From Kitasatospora sp. Root107 (GTDB lineage Bacteria > Actinomycetota > Actinomycetes > Streptomycetales > Streptomycetaceae), in contig NZ_LMCT01000001.1 in the NCBI RefSeq assembly GCF_001424875.1, forward strand, positions 610,886 to 674,885: DNA of 64,000 nt. The letters run 5' to 3'. The stretch's first letter is position 1; each line of letters opens with the position of its first letter. The notes beneath the pieces are model-generated. The model did no database searches and was not told the origin of the DNA. It saw only the letters and a list, made by a program, of their open reading frames with translations. Of this stretch, positions 42,613 through 50,777 are shown one piece after another. Made by a program: the position numbers and the translations under genes.

Positions 42613-43752
42613 TCAGGCGGGGGTGTTCAGCTTGTCGCCGAGCCAGCCGAGCGAGGCCGGGAGCATCCGGCTCCAGGTGTTGAAGTTGTGGCCGCCGGTC
42701 TCCAGGGTGATCGAGGAGATCTTGGTGTCGCTGCCCTTGGCGGCCGCGGCGAACTTCCGGGTGGCCGCGTAGTAGTCCCCGTCACCCTCCCTGCTGCCGC
42801 CGACCAGCAGCGAGACGTCCGGCTTCGGCAGGTTGGCCAGCCGCCAGTCCAGGTCGGCCTGGTTGCGGCGGTCCTGGCTGCCGCCGAACAGGTCGCCGGT
42901 GGTCGGGTCCTCGGCGGCCCGGTAGTAGCCGGACAGCGAGACCCCGGCGGCGAACACGTCCGGATGCTTCATGGCCAGCTTGAGCGCGCAGTACCCGCCG
43001 GTGGAGTTGCCGATGACGCCCCAGCTGCCCGGGCCCGAGGCGACCCGGTAGGAGTCCCTGATGGTCTGCGGCACGTCCTGGGCGAAGTACGTCTCGGACT
43101 GCGGGCCGCCCGGGATGTCCTCGCACTCGGTGTCCCGGGGCATGGCCGGCGACGGCCGCATCAGCACCAGGACGTACGGCTTGGTCTTGCCCTCGTTGAT
43201 CAGCGACAGCTCGGTGGAGGGGTAGTTCAGCTTGGTGATCAGGTTCTTCGCGTCACCGGGAAAGCCGGTGATGGCGATCGCGGCCGGGAACTTCCGGTCC
43301 TTGAACTCCGGCTGGAAGTACTGCGGCGGCAGGTAGACGTACCCCTCGGTGGCCAGACCGGTGGCCGCGCCGGGAATCCGGATCTTCTCCAGCTTGCCGA
43401 CCACGGCGGGCTCCCGGCCGACCGTGTTGGCGCCCCGGACGTTCTCGTTCGAGATCGTCTGGACCACGGCGCCCTTGCGGCCGTCCGCGAGCTGACTCTG
43501 GATCACCACCGGGCCGTCCTCGTTGCTCCCGATCAGGTCGGCCCAGCTGCTGTAGAAGGCGAAGTAGTTGTTGGCGACCAGCCCGACGGTGCACATCACG
43601 GCGAGCTGGGTGGCGAGGATGGTGCCGAGCCGGCCGAACACCGTCGCCCAGCTCCGCTTCGCCAGCCTGGGCCAGAGCCAGACCGTCGCGGCCACCATCA
43701 GCACCGAGACCAGCGCCGACAGCGCGAGCACCTTGTGACTCGTCAGACCCAT
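42613..43752 (-). CDS. Membrane-anchored esterase (antigen-85/esterase-D like)
   Basis: A 379-aa protein. Two N-terminal TM helices (about 9-27 and 43-60) place the following ~290-residue alpha/beta-hydrolase domain outside the cell. The nucleophile elbow is GNSTGGY and the catalytic His is in TGGHNFNTW; the acid is likely in the segment ending LLVGGSREGDGD. The fold matches the esterase family that contains mycobacterial antigen 85 acyltransferases and esterase D. ATG 43752 begins right before TM1; an upstream extension is basic and unlikely. Substrate unknown; no mycolic acid genes are seen. It diverges from the small membrane protein at 43922. Confidence 0.85.
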   Translation of the reverse strand: MGLTSHKVLALSALVSVLMVAATVWLWPRLAKRSWATVFGRLGTILATQLAVMCTVGLVANNYFAFYSSWADLIGSNEDGPVVIQSQLADGRKGAVVQTISNENVRGANTVGREPAVVGKLEKIRIPGAATGLATEGYVYLPPQYFQPEFKDRKFPAAIAITGFPGDAKNLITKLNYPSTELSLINEGKTKPYVLVLMRPSPAMPRDTECEDIPGGPQSETYFAQDVPQTIRDSYRVASGPGSWGVIGNSTGGYCALKLAMKHPDVFAAGVSLSGYYRAAEDPTTGDLFGGSQDRRNQADLDWRLANLPKPDVSLLVGGSREGDGDYYAATRKFAAAAKGSDTKISSITLETGGHNFNTWSRMLPASLGWLGDKLNTPA

Positions 43753-43921
43753 GTGTTCGTTCGCCCCTGCTCGGCCCGCGCGGTCCACCCGCCTCCCTCC
43801 AGGTTGCCTGAGAGCCGGCTGTGAGACCTGAGCGTCTGGGCCGATATCGCCCCCGCCGATCGACGGGGGCGGCGGGCTGCCACACTTGACCCGTCCCGGG
43901 CCACGTCGTCGAGGAGTCCCC

Positions 43922-44146
43922 GTGAGCAGCAGCACCACCACCGACCGCGGCGACGGCCTCGTCCGAGCCGGTGGCATCGTCTTCCTGGTCGGGGCGGTGG
44001 GCGCGATCGTGACCTTCGTCCCGCTCTTCTTCGACCTCACTCCGCTGCCGTCGGTCGCCTACTGGATCTCGATGCTGATGCCGGCCGGCTTCCTGCTCGC
44101 CCTGAGCGGGCTGTTCCTCTCGGCCCGCAAGACCAACCAGGCATAG
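43922..44146 (+). CDS. Small two-TM membrane protein
   Basis: A 74-aa protein with two TM helices (about 15-36 and 45-67) separated by a short DLTPLPSVAYW turn and a hydrophilic N-terminus rich in Ser/Thr/Asp. GTG at 43922 has GAGGAG (43911-43916) at 5 nt. Similar small proteins occur widely in streptomycetes; function unknown. It ends 31 bases before the stop of the convergent HAD gene. Confidence 0.7.
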   Translation: MSSSTTTDRGDGLVRAGGIVFLVGAVGAIVTFVPLFFDLTPLPSVAYWISMLMPAGFLLALSGLFLSARKTNQA

Positions 44147-44177
44147 GTGGCCCTGACGGCTGATACCCGGAGCGCAG

Positions 44178-44783
44178 CTACCCGAGGTGGGCGGCCAGCC
44201 AGGCGGGGAACGTCGTGAGGTCCGGAAGGACCACATCGGCACCGGCCTCGTACAGTGCGGCGGCGCCGTACGGCCCCGTGGTCACGCCCACCGCGACCGC
44301 GGCTGCGGCCCGGGCCCCGACGATGTCGCCGAGGTGGTCCCCGACGTAGACCGTGGCGTCGTGCAGCCGCAGGGCGTCGCCCTTCGATTCGGCCCAGGTG
44401 TCCCCGACCAGGATGTCGGTGGCCAGGCCGACGTGGTCGAGCTGGAGGCGGGCGTTGGACTCGTACTTGCCGGTGATCACCGCGACCCGGCCGCCGTGGG
44501 CCCGGACGGCGGCCAGCGACTCGACCGCGCCCGGCAGGACCAGCGTGCCGGGCAGCGCGTGCTCGCGGTAGAGCGTTCGATACAGGTCCGCCATCTCCGC
44601 CACCGCCTCGGCCGGGAACCACTGCGCGATCTCCTGGGCGAGCGGCGGCCCGATCCGGGTGACGGCCAGCGCGCTGTCGATCCGCACACCGGTGGCAGCT
44701 GACAGCGCGTCATAGGTGGCCTGGATGCCGGGCCGGGTGTCGAGCAGGGTCATGTCGAGGTCGAAGCCCACGGTGAGAGACAT
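44178..44783 (-). CDS. HAD-superfamily phosphatase (phosphoglycolate phosphatase-like)
   Basis: A 201-aa HAD hydrolase. Motif I is DLDMTLLDT, with the second Asp as general acid (normally DxDGT, here DLDMT), motif II is AVITGKY, and motifs III/IV are in ESKGDAL and VYVGDHLGDIVGA. The small helical cap (about 15-90) fits the Gph-like subgroup. ATG 44783 is chosen over the GTG at 44792 because TAGGGT lies exactly 7 nt upstream (44791-44796, minus strand), the leaderless spacing seen elsewhere here. The substrate is not predictable. It diverges from the siderophore operon. Confidence 0.87.
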   Translation of the reverse strand: MSLTVGFDLDMTLLDTRPGIQATYDALSAATGVRIDSALAVTRIGPPLAQEIAQWFPAEAVAEMADLYRTLYREHALPGTLVLPGAVESLAAVRAHGGRVAVITGKYESNARLQLDHVGLATDILVGDTWAESKGDALRLHDATVYVGDHLGDIVGARAAAAVAVGVTTGPYGAAALYEAGADVVLPDLTTFPAWLAAHLG

Positions 44784-44831
44784 GACCCCCACCCTAGAAG
44801 GGCGGAATTTGCCCCGTCCGCAGCCCCCAAC

Positions 44832-44850
44832 TTAGGTTTGCCTCAGTTGA
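44832..44850 (+). promoter_or_regulatory. Candidate iron box (DmdR1/IdeR site)
   Basis: TTAGGTTTGCCTCAGTTGA matches the actinomycete iron-box consensus TTAGGTTAGGCTCACCTAA at 14 of 19 positions, with the left half intact. It ends 16 bases before the first gene of the iron-siderophore operon, where repressor binding would block transcription. Confidence 0.65.
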
Positions 44851-44866
44851 CTGCGAAATGGGACAT

Positions 44867-45895
44867 ATGGCTGACACCACCGAGCCGGGCCGCCGCGCGC
44901 TGCTGCGCCGCCGAATACTCTGGCTGACCGCCGCCGTGGCCGTCCTGCTGGCCGCGGTCCTGCTGAGCCTGACGGTCGGCAGCCGTGGCGTCCCGTTCGG
45001 CGAGGCCGTCTCGGCGCTGCTGCACGGCGGCGACACCGCCAACGCCGTGGTGGTCCGCGAGCTGCGACTGCCGCGCACCGTGGTCGGGCTGGCCGTCGGT
45101 GCCGCGCTCGGCCTGGCCGGGGCGGTGATGCAGGGCGTCACCCGCAACCCGATCGCCGAACCGGGCATCCTCGGCGTCAGCCAGGGTGCGGCGGCGGGCG
45201 TGGTGTTCGCCATCTCGGTGCTGGGCGTCGGCTCACTGGCCGGGTACGTCTGGTTCGGCTTCGCCGGGGCCGCGGTCGCCGCCGTGCTGGTGTACGCGCT
45301 GGCGGGCACCGGCCGGGGCGGGGCGACGCCGGTCAAGCTGGCGCTGGCCGGCTCCGCCATGACCGCCTTCATCGCCTCGCTGATCACCACCGTGCTGACC
45401 ACCGACGCCGCGACGATGGACCGCTTCCGGTTCTGGCACGTCGGCTCGCTGGCCGGGCGGACCGCCGACGTGGCCTGGCAGCTGATGCCCTTTCTGCTGG
45501 TCGGCACCGCCCTGGTGTTCGCGGTGGCCCGGGGCCTGGACGCGCTGGCACTCGGCGACGACACCGCCAAGGGCCTGGGCGCGCGGACCGGCACCACCCG
45601 GGCGGTGGGGGCGCTCGGCGCGACCGTGCTGACCGGTTCGGCAGTGGCGGCGGCCGGGCCGATCGCCTTCGTCGGCCTGGCCGTGCCGCACGCCGCCCGG
45701 GCGCTGGTGGGCACCGACCACCGCTGGGTGCTGACCCTGTCCGCGCTGCTCGGGCCCGCGCTGCTGCTGCTCGCCGACACCCTGGGCCGGGTGCTGTTCC
45801 CGCCCTCGGAAGTACCCGCAGGCGTGATGACCGCGCTGGTCGGCGTACCGGTGTTGGTCGCGCTGGTGCGCCGGAAGAAGGTGGTGGCGGCATGA
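44867..45895 (+). CDS. FecCD-family siderophore-iron ABC permease, subunit 1
   Basis: A 342-aa permease of the BtuC/FhuB family with 9-10 TM helices. Recognisable family segments are [46 protein letters not shown] and [19 protein letters not shown], the latter the coupling helix that contacts the ATPase. Two ATGs exist (44858 and 44867); the second is chosen tentatively because GGGA precedes it. It overlaps the next permease gene by 4 bp (ATGA). With the second permease, ATPase and binding protein it forms a full importer for ferric siderophores. Confidence 0.93.
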   Translation: MADTTEPGRRALLRRRILWLTAAVAVLLAAVLLSLTVGSRGVPFGEAVSALLHGGDTANAVVVRELRLPRTVVGLAVGAALGLAGAVMQGVTRNPIAEPGILGVSQGAAAGVVFAISVLGVGSLAGYVWFGFAGAAVAAVLVYALAGTGRGGATPVKLALAGSAMTAFIASLITTVLTTDAATMDRFRFWHVGSLAGRTADVAWQLMPFLLVGTALVFAVARGLDALALGDDTAKGLGARTGTTRAVGALGATVLTGSAVAAAGPIAFVGLAVPHAARALVGTDHRWVLTLSALLGPALLLLADTLGRVLFPPSEVPAGVMTALVGVPVLVALVRRKKVVAA

Positions 45896-46935
45896 GCCTC
45901 CCGCTGAGCGGTCACTCGGTGGCCCGGTTCGGCCCGGCCTCGTTCCTGGTGCACCGGCGGTCGGTCGCGGTCGCGGCGGCGCTGCTGGTGCTGCTGTTCG
46001 GCGCGGTGGTGGCCTCGCTCTGCCTCGGCGAGTCGAGCGTCTCGCCCGCCTCCGTACTGGACGTGCTGCTCGGGCGGCCGAGCCCGGACCAGCTGGTGGT
46101 CGGCGAGCTGCGGCTGCCCCGGGTGACGGTGGGTCTGCTGGTCGGCCTGGCGCTCGGCCTGGCCGGGGCACTGATCCAGACCGTCGCCCGCAACCCGCTG
46201 GCCAGCCCGGACGTGATCGGGGTGAGCCACGGCGCGAGCGCGGTGGTGGTCGGCCTGATGGCCTTCGGGTACGTGCAGACGGCCCGTCAGGTGCCGTGGG
46301 TGGCGGTGGCCGGCGGCCTGGCGGCCGGGCTGCTGGTCTATCTGCTGGCCTGGCGGCGCGGGATGCACGCGCAGCGCTTCGTACTGATCGGGATCGGCAT
46401 CTCGATCGCGCTCTCCTCGCTCACCTCGCTGTTCCTGACCAAGGGCGACGGACTCCAGGCGCAGCAGGCCAAGGTCTGGATGACGGGCAGTCTGAACGGC
46501 GCCGGCTTCGACCAGTCCGGCTATCTGGCCTGGGTGCTGCTGGCGTCCGTACCGGCCGTGCTCTGGGCCGCCCGGGCGCAGCGCAGCATCTCCTTCGACG
46601 ACTCCACGGCGGTCGGCCTCGGGCTGCGGCTGAACCGGATCAGGCTCGGCACGGCCCTGCTCGGCATCGTGCTGGCCTCCTGCGCGACCGGTGCGGCCGG
46701 ACCGGTGGACTTCGTGGCACTGATGGCGCCGCAGATCGCGGTCCGGCTGACCCGGGGCGCGCAGCTGCCGCTGTGCTGCTCGGCGCTGACCGGCGCCGTG
46801 GTGGTGGTGCTGGCCGACCTGCTGGCCCGGCGGCTGCTGGCGCCGGTGGAGCTGCCGGTGGGGGTGGTGACGGCGCTGGTGGGTGCGCCGTACCTGATGT
46901 GGCTGTTGATCCGTTCCCGTCGTGGAGGTTCCTGA
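45892..46935 (+). CDS. FecCD-family siderophore-iron ABC permease, subunit 2
   Basis: A 347-aa paralogue of the preceding permease, forming a heterodimeric channel with it. Family blocks: [45 protein letters not shown] and [21 protein letters not shown] (coupling helix). ATG at 45892 overlaps the upstream stop (ATGA), and the gene's own stop shares bases with the ATP-binding protein's ATG (TGATG). Separate permease genes rather than a fused FhuB type are usual in streptomycete siderophore importers. Confidence 0.94.
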   Translation: MSLPLSGHSVARFGPASFLVHRRSVAVAAALLVLLFGAVVASLCLGESSVSPASVLDVLLGRPSPDQLVVGELRLPRVTVGLLVGLALGLAGALIQTVARNPLASPDVIGVSHGASAVVVGLMAFGYVQTARQVPWVAVAGGLAAGLLVYLLAWRRGMHAQRFVLIGIGISIALSSLTSLFLTKGDGLQAQQAKVWMTGSLNGAGFDQSGYLAWVLLASVPAVLWAARAQRSISFDDSTAVGLGLRLNRIRLGTALLGIVLASCATGAAGPVDFVALMAPQIAVRLTRGAQLPLCCSALTGAVVVVLADLLARRLLAPVELPVGVVTALVGAPYLMWLLIRSRRGGS

Positions 46936-47723
46936 TGCACCGTCTCGAGGCCCGCGGGCTGACCCTCGCGTACGAGTCCAGGACGGTGGTCGAGGAGCTC
47001 GACCTGACCGTGCCGGACGGCGCCGTGACGGTGATCGTCGGCCCGAACGCCTGCGGCAAGTCCACCCTGCTGCGGGCGCTCGGCCGGCTGCTGAGGCCGG
47101 TGCGCGGGGAGGTGCTGCTGGACGGCGCCGAGCTGGCCGGTACCCCGACCCGGAAGATCGCCCAGCGGATCGGTCTGCTGCCGCAGTCACCGGTCGCGCC
47201 GGAGGGCATCTCGGTCGGCGACCTGGTGGCCCGGGGCCGCCAGCCGCACCAGAGCTGGTGGCAGCAGTGGTCGGCGGCGGACGAGCAGGCGGTCACCGAG
47301 GCGATGGCGCGGACCTCCACCACCGAGCTGGCCGGGCGCAGCGTGGACGAGCTGTCGGGGGGTCAGCGGCAGCGGGCCTGGATCGCGATGGCGCTCGCCC
47401 AGGACACCGACATCCTGCTGCTGGACGAGCCGACCACCTTCCTGGACATCGCCCACCAGGTGGAGGTGCTGGACCTGGTCCGCCGCCTCAACCGGGAGCG
47501 CGGCCGGACGGTGGTGGCCGTGCTGCACGACCTCAACCAGGCCGCCAGGTACGCCGACCACCTGGTGGCGATGCGGGACGGCCGGATCGTGGCGCAGGGG
47601 CCGCCGGCCGAGGTGGTGACGGCCGAGCTGGTCCGGGAGGTGTTCGGCCTCGATGCGGTGATCGTGCCGGACCCGGTGACCGGGACACCGCTGGTGATCC
47701 CGGGCGCGCCCTGGGCGGGCTGA
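46935..47723 (+). CDS. Siderophore-iron ABC transporter ATP-binding protein
   Basis: A 262-aa FepC/FhuC-type ATPase. Walker [10 protein letters not shown] (34-42), Q-loop LLPQSP, signature [15 protein letters not shown], Walker [17 protein letters not shown] and the switch His in [13 protein letters not shown] are all intact. ATG at 46935 follows GGAGG (46924-46928) at 6 nt. It ends the permease part of the operon; the binding-protein gene follows after 67 bases. Confidence 0.95.
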   Translation: MHRLEARGLTLAYESRTVVEELDLTVPDGAVTVIVGPNACGKSTLLRALGRLLRPVRGEVLLDGAELAGTPTRKIAQRIGLLPQSPVAPEGISVGDLVARGRQPHQSWWQQWSAADEQAVTEAMARTSTTELAGRSVDELSGGQRQRAWIAMALAQDTDILLLDEPTTFLDIAHQVEVLDLVRRLNRERGRTVVAVLHDLNQAARYADHLVAMRDGRIVAQGPPAEVVTAELVREVFGLDAVIVPDPVTGTPLVIPGAPWAG

Positions 47724-47790
47724 CCGTACGTCAGCAGACAACTCGGACATAATCGACATCTCTCGTACTGTCGAGCCGTCCGGGGTGCCG

Positions 47791-48774
47791 ATGCCACGTC
47801 AACTCTCCCGCCGTACCGCCCTGGCCGGGCTGGGGGCGGCCCTGCTGGCCGGCTGCACCGGCGCACCCGCTCCCCCGGCCGTCCCCGACCTGCCGACCGG
47901 CACCGAGACGCCCAGCCCCGCGCCGGTGCCGAGCGTCACGGTGACCGCCGCGACGGGCGAGGTCGAGGTGCCCGGCGCGCCGGTCCGGGTGGTGGTGCTG
48001 GACACCGCCGAGCTGGACTCCGCCATCACCCTGGGCATCCCCCCGGTCGGCGCCGCCCGGGCCCCCGCCGACCAGGGGCTTCCGGACTACTGGCCGCTCG
48101 CCTGGCGGGACCGGATCACCCAGGTCGGCGACATCGGCAGCCCGGACACGGCCCGGATCGCCGCTCTCGCCCCGGAACTGATCCTCGGCAACCAGACCCG
48201 GGACGGCGCGTACTACGACGCCCTGCGGGCGATCGCCCCCACCGTGCTGACCCGGACCACCGGCTTCCCCTGGAAGGTCAACTTCCAGCTGCACGCCCAG
48301 GCCCTCGGCCGCCGGGCGCAGGGCGCCGTCACCGCCGCCGAGTACGACCGGCACGTGGGCAGGGCCACCCAGGCGATCGGCAACGCCGGTTCGGGCGGCA
48401 GGCGGATCAGCGTGGTCCGGTTCGTCGAAGGGTCCCCGACCGTCCGGCTGTACGGGAAGCAGAACTTCGTCGGCACCCTGCTGGCCGACCTCCAGCTCGG
48501 ACGGCCCGACCCGCAGAACGTCGACCGGTTCGCCGTCGAGGTGCCGCCCGACCGGATCGCCGAGGCCGACGGGGACTTCCTCTTCTACTCGACATACGGC
48601 GACCCCGCCAAGGCCGGCACCGACGCGGTGCTGGCCGGCCCCGGCTGGCAGGCGCTCGGCGCCGTCCAGGCCCACCGGGCCTTCCCGGTGGACGACCAGC
48701 TCTGGTTCGAGGGCATCGGCTACACCGGGGCCAACCAGATCCTGGCCGAGCTGCAGCACTTCCTGGGCGCCTGA
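47791..48774 (+). CDS. Iron-siderophore substrate-binding lipoprotein
   Basis: A 327-aa FecB/FhuD-type binding protein. The N-terminus PRQLSRRTALAGLGAALLAGC has a twin-arginine SRRxxL motif and a lipobox LLAGC, so it is a Tat-exported lipoprotein. A Pro/Thr linker (about 20-50) precedes two lobes joined by a long helix, as in class III binding proteins. ATG 47791 is preferred to GTG 47785. In the 67-base gap from the ATPase gene, TCGACA and TGTCGA (47753-47774) form an inverted repeat that may be an additional control site; no second iron box is clear. Confidence 0.93.
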   Translation: MPRQLSRRTALAGLGAALLAGCTGAPAPPAVPDLPTGTETPSPAPVPSVTVTAATGEVEVPGAPVRVVVLDTAELDSAITLGIPPVGAARAPADQGLPDYWPLAWRDRITQVGDIGSPDTARIAALAPELILGNQTRDGAYYDALRAIAPTVLTRTTGFPWKVNFQLHAQALGRRAQGAVTAAEYDRHVGRATQAIGNAGSGGRRISVVRFVEGSPTVRLYGKQNFVGTLLADLQLGRPDPQNVDRFAVEVPPDRIAEADGDFLFYSTYGDPAKAGTDAVLAGPGWQALGAVQAHRAFPVDDQLWFEGIGYTGANQILAELQHFLGA

Positions 48775-48776
48775 CC

Positions 48777-49472
48777 TCAGCCCTCCGCGACCGCCTTGCG
48801 CCGACGCAGTGTCACCGCCAGCAGGAACAGCGCCGAGAGCACCGCAGCCAGCCGCAGCGCACCGGGCGCACCGTCCCAGACCTGCCGCCCCAGCTGGTCG
48901 GCCGGCCCAGCCGGGGAGCCCCACTTGCCCTGCACCCGGCCCCACTGCCAGATCGCCGTACCGGTCAGCGTGCCCAACGGCACCACCAGCACGGCGAACT
49001 TCCTGGTCAGGTCGCCCAGCCGGGACACGTACGCCAGCGCCCAGCCCGCCAGCAGCGCGAGCAGCTGGCCGGTGCCCGCACCCGCCAGCAGGACCACGAC
49101 CGCCAGCAGTACCAGCGGCGAGGGGCGACGACCCGTCAGGAACGACCGGTCCTGCTCGGCCGGAGGCGGCTCCGCCTGCTCCGCCACCGCCTCCTCCGTG
49201 CGCTGCTCCGGCAGCTGCCCGGCGGCGGGCTCCGACTCGGCCACCGGGAAGTCGAAGGTGACGCTGTCCCACCCCGGGAAGTCGGCGGCCGTCAGCGGCC
49301 GGCTCGGTGCCGCCCGGGCGATCAGCCACGCCCCCTCCGGCGGGACCTCGGCCCGCTCGACCGGCGTCTCCGGTGCGTACACCGACTCCGTCACCTCGGC
49401 CGACGTCTCCTCGGACTTCCGCCCCAGCACCCGCCACGGCCCGTCCACCCGCCACCACTCGCCGTCCGCCAT
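48777..49472 (-). CDS. Conserved membrane protein, unknown function
   Basis: A 231-aa protein. The N-terminal ~110 residues are hydrophilic and acidic (ADGEWWRVDGPWRVLGRKSEE start, then a Glu/Pro/Ala-rich linker), and the C-terminal half has four TM helices (around 117-135, 138-150, 158-175 and 207-222). It looks like the streptomycete proteins often labelled PE-PGRS-like, but it lacks real PE or PGRS repeats and I assign no function. ATG at 49472 with GAGGGG upstream. It converges on the binding-protein gene with only 2 bases between stops. Confidence 0.75.
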   Translation of the reverse strand: MADGEWWRVDGPWRVLGRKSEETSAEVTESVYAPETPVERAEVPPEGAWLIARAAPSRPLTAADFPGWDSVTFDFPVAESEPAAGQLPEQRTEEAVAEQAEPPPAEQDRSFLTGRRPSPLVLLAVVVLLAGAGTGQLLALLAGWALAYVSRLGDLTRKFAVLVVPLGTLTGTAIWQWGRVQGKWGSPAGPADQLGRQVWDGAPGALRLAAVLSALFLLAVTLRRRKAVAEG

Positions 49473-49646
49473 GCGCCACCCCTCGCCTCACCACGGACGC
49501 TACCCACTTCCACCCCCCGGCACGACCCCCTTCACGCCCCCACGCCCCCGCTGCACGCCCCGCCCAGGCAGGGCTGTCGGCCGGTGTCAGGACACTGCCG
49601 AGGTCCTGATGCACGGGATGGCGGCCGGGCAGGCTAGTTTGCTCGG

Positions 49647-50087
49647 GTGAGTCTCCTTGATGATGTGGCCGAGCGCGATGGCTGGCGCTGCTGGGTGTGC
49701 GACGAACCGGTAGACCCCGACGAGTCGGTGAACGACCCGCGGGGGCCCAGCGTCGACAGCCGGACCGCCGACCGGAAGGCCAAGATCGCCGAGCGGCTCG
49801 CGCACCGCGGGTGCAACACCCGCAAGGGCGCCGTCAAGGTGGTCATCCCCTGGCCGGACCGCCTGTACGTGGTCGAACCCGCGCCGCTGATCACCGTGGC
49901 CGGGAGGCTGGAGCGCAAGGGGGGCCGCGAGATGGTGGGCCGCTGTCCGACCAGGAAGGACGCCCAGGAGGCGGCCGACTGGCTGGTGGACCGGTTCTCC
50001 CGCCTGGTACCGGGGCTGCCGGTGACCGCCGACATCGAGGCGGGCGGCGGCCAGTTCCTCGTCATCCTGTCCACCGGCCGCCGCTGA
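49647..50087 (+). CDS. Degenerate HNH/zinc-finger-like protein
   Basis: A 146-aa protein. The first ~55 residues look like an HNH-nuclease zinc module: WRCWVCDEPVD (CxxC), then SVDSRT where active HNH enzymes have a catalytic His (D-H), then LAHRGCNTRKGA (H..CN..KG). The absence of the His suggests a zinc-binding fold that has lost cleavage. The C-terminal part (about 90-146, CPTRKDAQEAADWLVDRFSRLVPGLPVTADIEAGGGQFLVIL) is a second small domain of unknown role. GTG at 49647 with TAGTTT (49635-49640) 6 nt upstream and no ribosome site, so probably leaderless. It converges on the DUF4291 gene (7-base gap). Confidence 0.65.
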   Translation: MSLLDDVAERDGWRCWVCDEPVDPDESVNDPRGPSVDSRTADRKAKIAERLAHRGCNTRKGAVKVVIPWPDRLYVVEPAPLITVAGRLERKGGREMVGRCPTRKDAQEAADWLVDRFSRLVPGLPVTADIEAGGGQFLVILSTGRR

Positions 50088-50094
50088 CCGTGAC

Positions 50095-50658
50095 CTACCT
50101 CGGCGACAGGTGCTCTTCCAGGCTCCGGCTCACCGGGTAGACGCGCTCTGCGGGCAGAAGTCGCCGAGCCTCGGCGGCGCGTCCGTTGCGGACCAGCGTC
50201 GCGGCCTTGTGGACCTGCGGGGTGAGGTCGGTGAGGCTGACGACCCAGTCCTCGGCGAACGTGCGGATCAGGTGGCGGCCGATGCCGACCTGGATGCTGT
50301 AGTGGTTCAGCGCCGCTCCACGCACCGAGCGCTCGGGGTCCCACTGAAGGTGCACGGCAGCCTGAGCCACCGCCTCCGGGCTCGCGGTCGTCAGTACGGC
50401 CTGGGACAGCGCCTGCTCCCAGCCTTCCCGGGTCATCCGCACGGCGAGGACGCGCTCCTGCCCCGGCTTGCGGGCCCAGTTGCTGCGGTGCATCAGCCAC
50501 CGGAACGAGGGCTTGATCCAGGTCATCCGCCGGAACGAGAACGGTGCGACGAAGCGCCCCGCCCGCAGTGCGGCGTCGGCGATCGCGGACGAGTACGCCT
50601 GGTAGACCACGACGGTACGGGCGTCGTGGTCGGCGCGGATCTGATACTGCGGCGTCAT
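50095..50658 (-). CDS. DUF4291 family protein
   Basis: A 187-aa protein matching DUF4291: [70 protein letters not shown] and the [14 protein letters not shown] segment are characteristic. Function is unknown. ATG at 50658 rather than the upstream ATG at 50667, because CAGGGT lies 7 nt before it (50666-50671, minus strand). It diverges from the XPB-associated gene. Confidence 0.85.
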   Translation of the reverse strand: MTPQYQIRADHDARTVVVYQAYSSAIADAALRAGRFVAPFSFRRMTWIKPSFRWLMHRSNWARKPGQERVLAVRMTREGWEQALSQAVLTTASPEAVAQAAVHLQWDPERSVRGAALNHYSIQVGIGRHLIRTFAEDWVVSLTDLTPQVHKAATLVRNGRAAEARRLLPAERVYPVSRSLEEHLSPR

Positions 50659-50777
50659 GCACCGCACCCTGTCAGCCGCCGTGCCGGAGTCGCCAACGGT
50701 TTCCCTCCCGGACCGTGGACGCCGAAGCTCCTGCCGGGACCATGGCTTGTTTGCGTGGGTGCCGTAATCTGGGTCGG

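Noticed and set aside
42506..42772. Short plus-strand frame between the cold-shock and esterase genes
   Set aside because: It runs into the esterase gene on the opposite strand, has no ribosome site and no recognisable product.
43849..43870. GCCCCCG/CGGGGGC stem-loop as a terminator
   Set aside because: It lies between two genes that start there (divergent), so there is no transcript to terminate; at most an operator.
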